This document shows positions 1 through 8,670 of a stretch of 52,375 nucleotides of DNA, one piece after another. The translations under genes and the position numbers were made by a program. The notes beneath the pieces are model-generated. The model was not told the DNA's origin, did not search any database, and was given only the letters and a program-made list of their open reading frames with translations. Numbering within the stretch: position 1 is the first letter of the stretch; each line of letters opens with the position of its first letter. The stretch spans positions 1 to 52,375 of the forward strand of contig JAFVWT010000009.1 of the NCBI GenBank assembly GCA_017501525.1. The letters run 5' to 3'. The stretch comes from Bacteroidales bacterium (GTDB lineage: Bacteria; Bacteroidota; Bacteroidia; Bacteroidales; UBA932).

Positions 1-288
1 ACTGGCACCCATTCTCATCCCGGGCTTTCCCGTAAGGCACTGAGAATAGATGCTGATGAGGTTCACTGGATTAGAGAAGATCTGAAGATGACCGATGGTG
101 AGAGTCGTGATTACCTTGTCAGAATAAGATACCGTCAACCGTTACAAAATGCGAAGTTGATTTGCAAAGGGGGTGATTTGTATATCCTGTTTGAAGAACA
201 TCAAAGGGGAATTACACCGGGACAGTTTGCTGTCTGGTACTCTCCTGATGATTTGGAGATGATAGGTAGTAGTGTAATTTCAGAATAA
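1..288 (+). CDS. mnmA: tRNA-specific 2-thiouridylase MnmA, C-terminal fragment
   Basis: The frame is open from base 1 and reads into a 95-residue C-terminal piece, so the gene starts left of the window. MnmA makes 2-thiouridine at the wobble position of Lys, Glu and Gln tRNAs, using sulfur delivered by a persulfide relay. The visible part starts at TGTHSHPGLSRKAL and continues with the family's C-terminal beta-barrel, including RIRYRQPLQ and the GITPGQFAVWYS segment that precedes the last strand in MnmA proteins. The catalytic cysteines and the PP-loop lie outside the window. The next gene starts 7 bases after the stop, so the two are probably cotranscribed. The assignment rests on these C-terminal motifs only. 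Confidence 0.85.
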   Translation, partial: TGTHSHPGLSRKALRIDADEVHWIREDLKMTDGESRDYLVRIRYRQPLQNAKLICKGGDLYILFEEHQRGITPGQFAVWYSPDDLEMIGSSVISE

Positions 289-295
289 GAGAGAT

Positions 296-886
296 ATGTG
301 TGCAAAATATTCATCAGTAGTGGTATACTTGGGTTCTTCCTCTGGAAGAGGTGAGAAGTATAAAAAAGATGCTTATAATTTGGGCAAGGCTTTGGCTCAA
401 ATGGGGACTACACTTATTTATGGAGGGGCTTGTGTAGGGACAATGGGGGCTCTTGCGCAAGGGGCTCTTGAGGCTGGAGGAAAGGTTGTCGGCGTCTTCC
501 CCGAAGGTTTTAAAGGAAAGAAGGAGAATTCTTTAAGGGGGATTAATGTCAGAGCGACCAATCTGACGGAGTTGATAGCGACCCCATCGATTGCTGCAAG
601 AGTTGAGAAGATGACGCAGTTGAGTCAGGCTGCTATAATTCTTCCGGGAAGTTTTGGCACTATGCACGAATTTTTTGCTTATGCTTTGGAGTTACAGTTG
701 GGACTCCATTCCAAACCTCTATTTGTGTTGAATACTGATGGATTTTATGATCCAATCAAGAGTTTGATTTCCAATATGATAGTCTGCGGATTTATGTCTT
801 CTGACGAGCAGGGCTTAGTCAGGTTCTGCGATACTGTGGAGGAACTTGTCGCAGAGTTGGGTGTAATGGAAGATAGAGATTTATAG
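296..886 (+). CDS. LOG-family (Rossmann-fold) putative nucleoside monophosphate phosphoribohydrolase
   Basis: This 196-residue protein belongs to the LOG/TIGR00730 family, whose members hydrolyse nucleoside 5'-monophosphates to free base and ribose 5-phosphate; plant members activate cytokinins. The N-terminus VVVYLGSSSGRGEKY and the segment GGACVGTMGALAQGAL match the nucleotide-binding part of the fold. The signature normally written PGGxGTxxE reads PGSFGTMHE here, so the second glycine is a serine while the catalytic glutamate is kept. The usual Arg-Lys pair upstream reads RVEKM, keeping only the arginine. The length is normal for the family. It follows mnmA closely, probably in one operon. 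Substrate and physiological role are unknown; in most bacteria this family has no settled function. Confidence 0.8.
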   Translation: MCAKYSSVVVYLGSSSGRGEKYKKDAYNLGKALAQMGTTLIYGGACVGTMGALAQGALEAGGKVVGVFPEGFKGKKENSLRGINVRATNLTELIATPSIAARVEKMTQLSQAAIILPGSFGTMHEFFAYALELQLGLHSKPLFVLNTDGFYDPIKSLISNMIVCGFMSSDEQGLVRFCDTVEELVAELGVMEDRDL

Positions 887-952
887 AAATATTTTTAGTT
901 ATAAATTAATTTAAACAGGTAATCCATACGGAATACCACTGATTGTAAAGTT

Positions 953-1336
953 ATGAAAAAGATTTTTGGTTTGTTAGCATCGTTAGCTGTATTGGCTGTA
1001 ATGGTTTCATCTTGTTCGAAGATGGGTGATGATGTCTCTTTTGACGAGACTTTTCTTTATGGAAAATGGCAGTCCGGAACCCTCTTTTACAAATATGCAT
1101 CTGATCATTCCGGCAAAACTTGGGATGTGGCTGATGATGTTACTGAAGAAGAGGCAATGAATTTTACATGGGAACTTGTAAATGCTGAGTTTACCCATAT
1201 TTATGTTACCGAGTTGAGTGCGGATGGCACTAAGGCATCTATTCCAAAGGTCTATACAGTGACCACTCTTACTGCTACTTCTTTGATTTACGAAGATGAT
1301 TATGGTAAGATATACTCTTTTTCAAAAGTGGATTAA
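953..1336 (+). CDS. small lipoprotein with lipocalin-like domain
   Basis: The protein has 127 residues. It begins with a lysine pair and a hydrophobic stretch ending in the lipobox VSSC, with the modified cysteine at residue 21, so it should be an outer-membrane or surface lipoprotein. The mature part opens with LYGKWQSGTLFYKY, and further on has WELVNAEFTHIYV and IPKVYTVTTLT. This resembles the small lipocalin-like domains common in Bacteroidales lipoproteins, with a Gly-x-Trp near the first strand. No catalytic residues can be assigned. It stands alone, 66 bases after the LOG gene and 119 before the AsmA-like gene. The ligand, if any, is unknown. The lipoprotein call is firm; the fold is an inference from the strand pattern. 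Confidence 0.7.
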   Translation: MKKIFGLLASLAVLAVMVSSCSKMGDDVSFDETFLYGKWQSGTLFYKYASDHSGKTWDVADDVTEEEAMNFTWELVNAEFTHIYVTELSADGTKASIPKVYTVTTLTATSLIYEDDYGKIYSFSKVD

Positions 1337-1455
1337 TGTAGCTACTTTTGATTAGGTTTGTATTATCGGAGTTTATGTATCATAATAAATGTAGGAAAGC
1401 TGTTTATAAAACTCCCTTTATTTAATTTTAATGAATCTTTCCAATTAATTTAAAA

Positions 1456-4400
1456 GTGAAAAAGGTATATAAGATTTTATTAATAACACTCCTCTCTTTA
1501 ATAGGTGTTGTCATTTTGGCTGTAGGAACGGTTTGTACTATTGTTTTTTCTCCAAAGATTTTAGTTCCTATCGTGGAGAAGAATTTGAACAAGATGGAGA
1601 CTTTCTCATTCGGACTGGAGAATGCAGAGCTTGTCTTTTTCAAAACCTTTCCCCGTTTTTCGGTTCATATTGAGTCGTTTGATGTAATGACTGCTCCTGA
1701 AAATGATACTCTTGCCAGGATTGATGATCTATATGCGAGTATAGATGTTATGGCATTTGTCCGCAGAAATGATGTGATTGTGGATAAGCTATCTTTGGAC
1801 GGAGGTTATGCAGATCTTACCCTTTTGCCTGAGTCCCCTTCGGACATTGAACTGGAAGATTCCATCTCCACATCTTTGGCAGCTACCATCGAATCGTTTT
1901 TACCTCTTCCTTTCAGTGCTTTGGATATAGACAGGTTCAGTATTGATAATTTTAATCTCAAATATGGAGACAGCAGTATGTTTGTCTTTGTTGAAGAGAT
2001 TGATACAGATTTATATATCAAGGGTTTCCATGATTTTATAGCTCATGGTGGTATAGACCTTGCCTTAGGAAGTCTGACTTTTTCTATGGGTGATACATTG
2101 CTCTGTGATAGAGTACCTGTAAAATTGTCCCTCCCTTTTGAAGTCTCCTTGCAGAATGATTCTTTGGCTGTAGCCATTGATAGAGGTGCTTTGGATTATT
2201 CAGGAGTAGAATTGCGTTTTGGTGGAAATGCGCAGATTGACGGAGATGCGATATTGACTGATCTGGGTCTGCAACTTGTCCCTGTTAAGTTGCAAAAGCT
2301 CGTTTCCCTGCTACCTCAGGAGTATTCTTCCCTTGTAGATGGGTATGGACTTTCCGGAGAAGTCTCTCTTGAGGCATCCGCTCAAGGTATTCTTGGAAAT
2401 GATTCATTACCGGTTGTTAATGGAGAACTTCTTATAAGCGATGCAGGTGGGGAGATTCTTTCACTTTTCCCATATAGGATTTCAGATATTGATGCTAAAA
2501 TCGTTGTGGATGCAGATCTGAATGGTGATGGAAAGGTGAATGCCAGGATTCCGACTTTTTCTGCAAGGTTCAATAGGACTAATACATTGCAGATTGTGAA
2601 TGGTAGAGTCAATGATATTCTTGGAGAAATGATATGTGATGCTACTGTTGATGCTCAATTGAATCTTCCCGATTTTCTCTATATTGTTCCTGACAGTATG
2701 AATGTAGACTTGAATGGTCGTATGTCGTTAAGCGTTGATGCAAAAGGCTCTGTTAACGATTTTGTGGAGATGAGGCTTGGCAAGACAAATCTTTCGGCTT
2801 CTGTTGTGCTTACAGATTTGGATGCCGTTTATCAAGATACAGTTTTTGTAGCTACCCCTTCACTGAGTCTGACACTTGCAAACAATACTTCAAAAAGGGA
2901 GCAAATTTCAAAATGTGAAGAAGTTAATGGTAAGTTTGATGTTTTCTATGCGGGTAAGTTGAAGACAGAAGCTGTCGATTTTACTATGGGAGGCGACTTG
3001 TACGGAACATTGACTGCGAGTGAATTTGCATTTGGTTTGAGCGATGTGCTGGATAATAATCTCCCTGTTAGTGCTTTTATAGATTACTCTCTTGAGGGAT
3101 TGTATGCATCACTTTCAAATATTGAGGCCGCAGTGGTATCTCCTTCTGGAACCATTGCCCTTCTTCCCGATAACCAATATTGGTGTAATTATGCCAGTGA
3201 AGAGTTGTATGTAAGGAGTGGAGAGGATATTGAACTTGAAACAGATGCAATTATCTTAGATGCGAGGGCCCAAAGAGATAGTGCCGCTGTAGGTTTATTG
3301 GCTCAATGGAATCCTCAAATAATTGTCGATTTTTCAAATGGTGATTTGTTTTGGAAAGGTATTGAAGATAATATTCATATTCCCGCTATTAAATTTGATT
3401 ATGGAGCTGATACTCTGCATATTGAGGATAGTAGACTCCAAGTTGGCAACTCAGATTTCAAACTGATCGGGGAGGTTACCGATTTGTCCGATTTTGCTGC
3501 AGATAGCGGACTTTTGCGAGCTGACTTCAATTTTATTTCAGAACGGACAGATATAGACCAGTTGCTTGATTATTTCAGTGGAATGGGGGTAGAGGAGGAG
3601 TCTCTTCAGGAAGGTGAACAATTGGCAGATCTGTCCTCAATGGAAGATATCTCTTCTCAGGAGAACTCTGCCGAAGAGGAATCACAGCCGGAGACTAATC
3701 AGGAGGGTGACCCTTTTATGGTTCCGGGAAAGATAGATTTAACCCTTAATACAGATATAGCGCAGGCAACGGCATTTGGTAATGATATTAAGAAGGTAGG
3801 TGGTGAGGTTACCATCAAGGACGGGGTGCTGGTAGTAAGGCAGCTCGGTTTTACTTCTGATGCGGCACGAATGCAGTTGACAGCTATGTATAAATCTCCC
3901 AGACGGAATCACTTATATGCCGGTATAGATTTTCATCTTCTGGATATAGAGATAGATAAGTTGATAAAAATGGTGCCTCAGATAGATTCGGTAGTTCCTA
4001 TGTTGAAATCTTTTGCAGGTCAAGCTGAGTTTCATCTTGCAGCCGAGACTTATCTTAATTCCAAATATGAACTGAAAAAGTCCACATTGCTCGGAGCTGC
4101 AGCCATAGAAGGACGCGACTTGGTGGTGCTTGACAGTGAAACATTCGATAAAATAGCATCACTGCTGAATTTCAAGAAATCCCAGGAAAATAAGATTGAC
4201 TCATTGGTTGTGGATATGACAGTCTTTAGGAATGAGGTGGATATTTATCCTTTTGTTGTAGGTATGGACAAATATCAGCTCATTCTTTCAGGACGCCATA
4301 ATCTTGATATGTCATTCGATTATCATATTGACTGTATCTCACCAATTCGTTTGGGACTTGATATTAAAGGTACGTTTGATGATTTGAAATTTGGTCTGAC

Positions 4401-4518
4401 ACCTACCCGCTACAAGAATCTTTTTGTACCTGAGAGAAGAAACGATATTCAGGAGAGGACGCTCAAATTGATGGATTTGATTAATACTTCATTGAAAGAG
4501 AAGGTGGTAGAGGAGTGA
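1456..4518 (+). CDS. AsmA-like family protein (large, membrane-anchored periplasmic)
   Basis: A 1020-residue protein with one N-terminal transmembrane helix (about residues 5-28) followed by a long periplasmic domain rich in beta strands. This is the layout of AsmA/TamB-like proteins, which are implicated in lipid movement between the inner and outer membranes. The early segment FSFGLENAELVFFKTFPRFSV resembles the AsmA N-terminal repeat. A very acidic low-complexity linker lies near residues 711-755. The C-terminal part (about 760-1000) resembles the AsmA C-terminal domain, including YHIDCISPIRLGLDIKGTFDDLKFGLTP. Translation appears to begin at GTG; no ATG in frame would keep the full membrane helix. 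The gene is monocistronic, with 144 bases before the next gene. The lipid-transport role is inferred from the family. Confidence 0.8.
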   Translation: MKKVYKILLITLLSLIGVVILAVGTVCTIVFSPKILVPIVEKNLNKMETFSFGLENAELVFFKTFPRFSVHIESFDVMTAPENDTLARIDDLYASIDVMAFVRRNDVIVDKLSLDGGYADLTLLPESPSDIELEDSISTSLAATIESFLPLPFSALDIDRFSIDNFNLKYGDSSMFVFVEEIDTDLYIKGFHDFIAHGGIDLALGSLTFSMGDTLLCDRVPVKLSLPFEVSLQNDSLAVAIDRGALDYSGVELRFGGNAQIDGDAILTDLGLQLVPVKLQKLVSLLPQEYSSLVDGYGLSGEVSLEASAQGILGNDSLPVVNGELLISDAGGEILSLFPYRISDIDAKIVVDADLNGDGKVNARIPTFSARFNRTNTLQIVNGRVNDILGEMICDATVDAQLNLPDFLYIVPDSMNVDLNGRMSLSVDAKGSVNDFVEMRLGKTNLSASVVLTDLDAVYQDTVFVATPSLSLTLANNTSKREQISKCEEVNGKFDVFYAGKLKTEAVDFTMGGDLYGTLTASEFAFGLSDVLDNNLPVSAFIDYSLEGLYASLSNIEAAVVSPSGTIALLPDNQYWCNYASEELYVRSGEDIELETDAIILDARAQRDSAAVGLLAQWNPQIIVDFSNGDLFWKGIEDNIHIPAIKFDYGADTLHIEDSRLQVGNSDFKLIGEVTDLSDFAADSGLLRADFNFISERTDIDQLLDYFSGMGVEEESLQEGEQLADLSSMEDISSQENSAEEESQPETNQEGDPFMVPGKIDLTLNTDIAQATAFGNDIKKVGGEVTIKDGVLVVRQLGFTSDAARMQLTAMYKSPRRNHLYAGIDFHLLDIEIDKLIKMVPQIDSVVPMLKSFAGQAEFHLAAETYLNSKYELKKSTLLGAAAIEGRDLVVLDSETFDKIASLLNFKKSQENKIDSLVVDMTVFRNEVDIYPFVVGMDKYQLILSGRHNLDMSFDYHIDCISPIRLGLDIKGTFDDLKFGLTPTRYKNLFVPERRNDIQERTLKLMDLINTSLKEKVVEE

Positions 4519-4662
4519 TTCCTTTAATTTGGAAAAATCTGTAAAAGACTATATCGAATTTCCTCCTAGAAAATTTAAGAGGATATAAGTTGCAATTATA
4601 ATGCTTCATTTTCTTAAAACGTAGATTTTATAGAAGCCCTTTTTAGTTAGAATGTTTGCCCT
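4519..4662. repeat. intergenic gap with a half-copy of the dispersed TTCTATAAA palindrome
   Basis: No gene fits in this interval. The segment at about 4621-4644 reads ATTTTATAGAAGCCCTTTTT, matching the right end of the dispersed repeat seen complete at 35756 and 48533. A weak inverted repeat, TCCTC/GAGGA, lies around 4560-4584. A good -7 promoter element for the phosphatase gene is not visible; the closest (AATGTTTG, just before the ATG) lacks the leading T. Confidence 0.35.
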
Positions 4663-5112
4663 ATGACAAGAATCCTTTTCATATGCCATGGCAATATTTG
4701 CCGTTCTCCGATGGCGGAGTTTATTTTTAAAGCGTTGGTACGAACCTATGGATTAGATGACCTTTTTTATGTTGAGTCAGCCGCTGTTTCAACTGAAGAG
4801 ATTGGAAATCCGATTTATCCTCCGGCAAAAAGGTCGCTTACTCAACATGGTATACCCTTTGACAATAACAAAAGGGCCCGTCAGGTTACAATAAACGATT
4901 ACGACCGTTTTGATTTGCTCATTTGTATGGACCGTTCCAATGTCAGACTTCTCAAGCAGATTGTAGGGGACGATCCTCAAGGTAAGATTCATCTGATGAT
5001 GAGTTATACCGGAGATTTTACGGATGTTGCAGATCCATGGTATACAGGAGATTTTGAAACTACATTCCAGGATATACTTTCGGCTTCAGAGGCATTCCTA
5101 AAATGTCTTTAA
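4663..5112 (+). CDS. low-molecular-weight protein tyrosine phosphatase
   Basis: A 149-residue cytosolic phosphatase of the arsenate-reductase/LMW-PTP fold, which dephosphorylates phosphotyrosine through a cysteinyl-phosphate intermediate. The P-loop CX5R is CHGNICR, with nucleophile Cys8 and Arg14 followed by Ser15. The general-acid aspartate is in ADPWYTGD, Asp124. Length and motif positions are those of intact family members. In many bacteria such enzymes counteract BY-kinases that control polysaccharide export, but no kinase or capsule genes are visible here, so the substrate is open. Upstream, the interval 4519-4662 carries part of the dispersed palindromic repeat (about 4621-4644). The stop codon borders the large repeat block at 5114. 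Confidence 0.9.
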   Translation: MTRILFICHGNICRSPMAEFIFKALVRTYGLDDLFYVESAAVSTEEIGNPIYPPAKRSLTQHGIPFDNNKRARQVTINDYDRFDLLICMDRSNVRLLKQIVGDDPQGKIHLMMSYTGDFTDVADPWYTGDFETTFQDILSASEAFLKCL

Positions 5113-5113
5113 T

Positions 5114-5640
5114 GTGCGCTACCTGGAGCACCAAAAGCCACTCTGATGTTAATTTGCGCTCCGGGTGTAATAGGAGCGCAGCGACTAAAGCCCCCTTGAA
5201 AGGGGGTTTGGAGGTTGTAAAAGAGAAGGAAGCGGCAATATAGCCGCGATCCTTCGAAAATCCCAACACCACCTCCCTCAGTTCCAACCACCATCTCCAA
5301 GGTAAAACCACTTACCTTCCGCCAACCAGATACCCAAAAGGAACATCGACCGACATAGGTTTGATTATTGTGATCTTGAGATCGCTGAGATCCCTAAGAT
5401 CCCCGAGATCCCCGATCAAGTCGGGGATGACTTCGTCAAGTCGGGGATCACGTTGTCAGTGTCTGAGGATGACTTCGTCAGGTCCGGGGATGACATTCTC
5501 TGGTTAGGGATTATGTTGGTTCTGTTACCGATTACGTCATGACCGGCTCGACCGGTCATCTCAATTTATTGGGGTGGTGTGATTGCACGGGGATGACTTC
5601 GTCAGGTCGGGGATGACGATGAAATCTTCAGGTCTGGGCT
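5114..5640 (-). repeat. composite intergenic repeat, copy 1 (TGG-rich module plus GATC-rich palindromes)
   Basis: This gap of 545 bases has no credible gene. Read on the minus strand it contains, in order: GATC-rich palindromes (for example 5408-5428, arms ATCCCCGA/TCGGGGAT around a 5-base loop); a degenerate array of GATC-containing 9-mers (about 5369-5405); a TGG-rich module (5251-5345); a small hairpin with GCGGC/GCCGC arms (5231-5246); a CCCCCTT/AAGGGGG palindrome (about 5190-5207); and a GCGCTCC/GGAGCGC segment. The same modules in the same order recur at 52016-52234 and, in part, at 35270-35663. A further perfect palindrome, ATGACCGG/CCGGTCAT, lies at 5539-5559. ORFs through it are composed of the repeat itself. 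Confidence 0.8.
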
Positions 5641-5657
5641 CAATTAAAGTGAGCGGA

Positions 5658-6323
5658 TTAGTCTCTTCTGAATCCCAAATAATAGATTAGTGTCGCCAAT
5701 GCACTGAGTGCGGCAACCAGATAGGTCCTTGCTGCCCATTTTAGAGTAATGCTCGCTTGTGCTACTTCTGAGGGTCTGAGAGAATTGGATGCCTCTAACC
5801 AATGTAGTGCGCGGTCAGAAGCATTATATTCGACAGGAAGAGTTACTACACTGAATATAAATACCATTGCAAACATTGCAATTCCAACCCAATAAAGTGC
5901 CGGGAACGACTGCATGAGAATGATGCCAAGAATAATGACGACTTGGGCGAAGGTAGAAGATATCTGAACCATAGGGACGAGAGCTGAGCGTAATCTCAGT
6001 GGGGCGTATCCTTGAGCATGTTGAAGAGCATGTCCACATTCGTGTGCTGCTACAGCCGCTGCTGCCACGCTGTTGCTTCTATAAACACCTTCGGAAAGAT
6101 TTAATGTCTTGTCAGTCGGATTGTAATGGTCTGTCAATCTTCCTTTAATACAAGTCACCCTTACATCGCGGATGCCATTGTCACGAAGCATCTTTTCGGC
6201 TATTTCCGCTCCGGTAAGTCCTCCAGGAGACAAAACCTTAGAGTATTTGTCAAAAACAGAGTTAAGTTTGGATTGTACAATCATACCTACAACGGCAATG
6301 ATGATAATTAGTAAAAATTCCAT
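5658..6323 (-). CDS. zinc metallopeptidase, YugP-like membrane family
   Basis: A 221-residue membrane protein of the neutral zinc metallopeptidase family (Zn_peptidase_2, YugP type). It begins with a hydrophobic helix (about residues 2-16). The zinc-binding HEXXH is HECGH at residues 94-98, within AAHECGHALQHAQGY. Two or three further hydrophobic segments follow (about 118-140, 143-162 and 196-215), so the active site should lie beside the membrane. Length and layout match intact members. The substrate is unknown for the family. The gene lies 80 bases downstream of the nitroreductase gene on the same strand and could share its transcript. Its 3' end is 17 bases from repeat block 1. Confidence 0.85.
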   Translation of the reverse strand: MEFLLIIIIAVVGMIVQSKLNSVFDKYSKVLSPGGLTGAEIAEKMLRDNGIRDVRVTCIKGRLTDHYNPTDKTLNLSEGVYRSNSVAAAAVAAHECGHALQHAQGYAPLRLRSALVPMVQISSTFAQVVIILGIILMQSFPALYWVGIAMFAMVFIFSVVTLPVEYNASDRALHWLEASNSLRPSEVAQASITLKWAARTYLVAALSALATLIYYLGFRRD

Positions 6324-6403
6324 TTATTCAATCAGATTTTAAAAGTTCGTTTCGCTTATCAGCTAAAAGTGTGCCAATAATGTAATATGGAATAGGTGTT
6401 ATA

Positions 6404-7018
6404 CTATTTATAGAAAACACTTTCAGGGTTCCATTTATCTTTTGGCTCAGGGGATTCAGCCGGTATTCCTATTGGAATTATGCAAAGAGGTATATGTCGG
6501 GAGTCAATTCCTATAAGTTCTGCTGCGTCTTTAACTCTTTGGGTATTAGGGTATAATCCTGTCCAAACGGCTCCGAGTCCCAATGCGTGGGCAGCCAGGA
6601 GTATATTCTCTGTGGCAGCTGACAGGTCCTGAATCCAGAATCCCTCTGCTCCTCCTTTTAGGAATTTTTCCCTATTGCCACAAGGTATGACGAGTATGGA
6701 GGCGTTTTTTGACATCTTGGCATTCGGGAAATTTTCTGCTACTTGTTCCATCAAAGCGCGATCTTTTACAACATAAAATACCCAAGGTTGGGAATTGACA
6801 GCTGTAGGTGCAGCCATACCTGCTTTTAAAATTTTTGTAATAGTTTCATCATCAATGCTTTCTCCTGTAAATGCTCGGATGCTTGTACGGGTGGCGATAT
6901 TTTCTAAGACAACATCTGCAGAGTTAGATTTTACTGTGCCAGAAGAATTGCAGCTTGATAAAGCAAATGTGGTAAGCATAAGTGAGAAAATGATAATAGA
7001 ATTAAGAATTTGTTTCAT
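6404..7018 (-). CDS. nitroreductase-family flavoprotein with lipoprotein signal peptide
   Basis: A 204-residue protein with a nitroreductase (FMN-dependent oxidoreductase) domain. After residue 35 it reads IATRTSIRAFTGESIDDETI, the usual start of the domain, then AAPTAVNSQPWVFYVV and an ending HIPLCIIPIGIPAESPEPKDKWNP that carries the GxP motif of the family. These enzymes use NAD(P)H and FMN to reduce nitro compounds, quinones or flavins. The unusual part is the N-terminus: a hydrophobic stretch ending in ALSSC, with Cys23, a plausible lipobox, so the enzyme may be an envelope lipoprotein. A signal-less start inside the gene is possible but would need a non-ATG codon near residue 35. Physiological substrate unknown. 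Confidence 0.85.
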   Translation of the reverse strand: MKQILNSIIIFSLMLTTFALSSCNSSGTVKSNSADVVLENIATRTSIRAFTGESIDDETITKILKAGMAAPTAVNSQPWVFYVVKDRALMEQVAENFPNAKMSKNASILVIPCGNREKFLKGGAEGFWIQDLSAATENILLAAHALGLGAVWTGLYPNTQRVKDAAELIGIDSRHIPLCIIPIGIPAESPEPKDKWNPESVFYK

Positions 7019-7468
7019 ATTTATTGTTTTTTAAAGTTTTTCAGGTAATCTCTTGTAGTCCTATGGGAACTTCTATAAATTCAATATTCTAAATGATTAA
7101 ACATTATAACTTAAAGCAGAAAGTCCGAAAGAACTTCTTTTCCCATTAATTCCACAGTAGCATGTAAAGTTAATTAAAATATCTGTAATAGAGACGAATC
7201 GTTATTGAAAATTCCTTGATAAGATAAAAGGTTTTGCATCGGTAGATGGAATTTTCTCTCAGAAAAAAAGACATAAAGGGTGCAAAAGTTCTGGAATCCT
7301 ATCCTTTGAACGAAGGGTTTCTCGAACATCCCTTAGGATATAATGTTTTGGATTTAATAAGATTTATCCCTAAATAATAATTAAATTTGCCGCTCCAAAA
7401 TAGTTTTGAAGACCCCGTTGCATAACTGTGACTGAAAATTGTAGAATATAGAATTTTAAGCTGGATAT
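7019..7468. other. 450-base intergenic region with possible palindromic repeat and promoter
   Basis: No gene was found. The segment at 7063-7082, GGGAACTTCTATAAATTC, matches the left end of the dispersed palindromic repeat; a much weaker right end may lie near 7128-7150. A -7-like element, TAAATTTG, is at 7382-7389, 79 bases before the transporter gene at 7469. The rest is AT-rich with no clear structure. Confidence 0.4.
7382..7389 (+). promoter_or_regulatory. putative -7 promoter element for the BASS transporter gene
   Basis: TAAATTTG matches the Bacteroidetes -7 consensus TAnnTTTG exactly. It would give a leader of about 75 bases. No good -33 TTG element stands at the expected 19-21 base spacing, so this is only a candidate. 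Confidence 0.4.
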
Positions 7469-8320
7469 ATGAATACGATATGGATAGTGATGCCTATACT
7501 GATAATATTGATGTTCTTATTGGGTATAGGTTTGAAAGTTGAATCATTTAAAGAGGTCTTTAGGAGACCTAAAGCGGTGTTGGTTGGGACATTTGCCCAG
7601 ATTATTCTTTTGCCGGCAGTGGCTTTTGGGGTCGCTTCGTTCTTTGAACTACCTCCATTGTTCTTTATGGGTATGATGCTTATTGCATGCTCTCCGGGCG
7701 GAAGCTCATCCAATGTCTTTTCGATGTTGGCCAAAGGAGATGTAGCTCTCTCAATTACATTGACTGCAATCAGCAGTGTGGTCACCTTATTTACCATTCC
7801 TGTGATAATGGGGTATGTTGCGCAATATGTATCTGTGAATAGTGGAATGGAGATTTCTCTTCCTGTCGGTAAATTATTGGTTCAGAATATTTTATTGGTA
7901 TTCCTTCCAATGTTGGTAGGGGTGCTTTTCAAACTGTGGAAAAAGGAAATGGCTCAAAAAGTTGAGAAGGTGTTGGGAAAATTAGCTTTTCCTGCCCTTA
8001 TGATTCTGGCCTCTGTATTCTTCTTTCAATATCCAGATGAAATTATTTCAAACTTTTCTCTCTTGGGAGTCAGTGTCTCTGTTTTGATACTTTCGTGTAT
8101 GCTCTTAGGGGTAGTGTCAGCGTATCTTTTCGGATTGAAGTCTCCTCAAAGAAGAACTATTGTAATAGAAGTAGGTATGCAGAATGCGGCACAGGCAATA
8201 GCAATAGCCTCCTCTCCGTTTGTCTTCAATAGTGGCCCAATGGCTATTCCTGCAATAATCTATGCATTGATGATGAATGTATTTCTGTTGCTGTATGTAG
8301 CTTATTCAAGACGTTCGTAA
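7469..8320 (+). CDS. bile acid:sodium symporter family (BASS) transporter
   Basis: A 283-residue integral membrane protein with eight or nine hydrophobic helices. The segment LIACSPGGSSSNVFSMLAKG, following helix 3, is the conserved crossover motif of the bile acid:sodium symporter family, and the late segment EVGMQNAAQAIAIASSP corresponds to the second crossover region with the conserved E-x-x-x-Q/N-A residues. Family members move bile acids, pantothenate, 2-keto acids or other organic anions with sodium; the substrate cannot be read from the sequence. Length is typical. The gene stands alone between two long gaps. Confidence is high for the family and none is claimed for the substrate. Confidence 0.87.
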   Translation: MNTIWIVMPILIILMFLLGIGLKVESFKEVFRRPKAVLVGTFAQIILLPAVAFGVASFFELPPLFFMGMMLIACSPGGSSSNVFSMLAKGDVALSITLTAISSVVTLFTIPVIMGYVAQYVSVNSGMEISLPVGKLLVQNILLVFLPMLVGVLFKLWKKEMAQKVEKVLGKLAFPALMILASVFFFQYPDEIISNFSLLGVSVSVLILSCMLLGVVSAYLFGLKSPQRRTIVIEVGMQNAAQAIAIASSPFVFNSGPMAIPAIIYALMMNVFLLLYVAYSRRS

Positions 8321-8670
8321 AGGGGTAGCTGAGCATACCCGAAAATCATGTTGTCTTTCTGAATCAGGATAATATGTGTTTATTGGGGCTGAGTGGGTAT
8401 TTCTCTTCAGATTCTTCTTTTTAGAGGTCGTTTTATCGATGAAAGTGAAAATTCTATAAGAAAAGTGTGATTTCTTTAATCCTGACCTTACGGATTTGTG
8501 TATTAATTTGTTATAATGTATAAAAGGTTGGAATAAATAGGTGTAAAGTTAAAATAAAATAAATTTGAATATTGTTTGAAAATTTTCTTAGTTTTGTCGT
8601 AACTGTAAGGTATATGCCTATTTGCAGAAGTAGATAAAAATTAATTACTTAACAAATTTATTTTATAATC
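8321..8670. other. 350-base intergenic region upstream of the large lipoprotein gene
   Basis: No gene was found. Just after the transporter stop there is a small hairpin (GGGTA/TACCC, 8323-8340) without a T-run, so it is at best a weak terminator. A partial match to the dispersed repeat, AAAATTCTATAAGAAAAG, lies near 8449-8466. The promoter of the next gene is described separately. Confidence 0.4.
8564..8596 (+). promoter_or_regulatory. putative promoter of the 921-residue lipoprotein gene
   Basis: A -33-like TTTG (8564-8567) and a -7-like TAGTTTTG (8589-8596) are separated by 21 bases, a good fit to the Bacteroidetes sigma-ABfr consensus. The predicted leader is about 70 bases. Confidence 0.55.

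Noticed and set aside
5060-5311. Reading frames of 63-83 residues on the minus strand through repeat copy 1
   Set aside because: They are made of the TGG-rich repeat and palindromes. The same DNA gives different frames in the other two copies, and there is no codon pattern or start context in common.
8323-8340. Terminator after the BASS transporter gene
   Set aside because: The stem has only five base pairs and no T-run follows.
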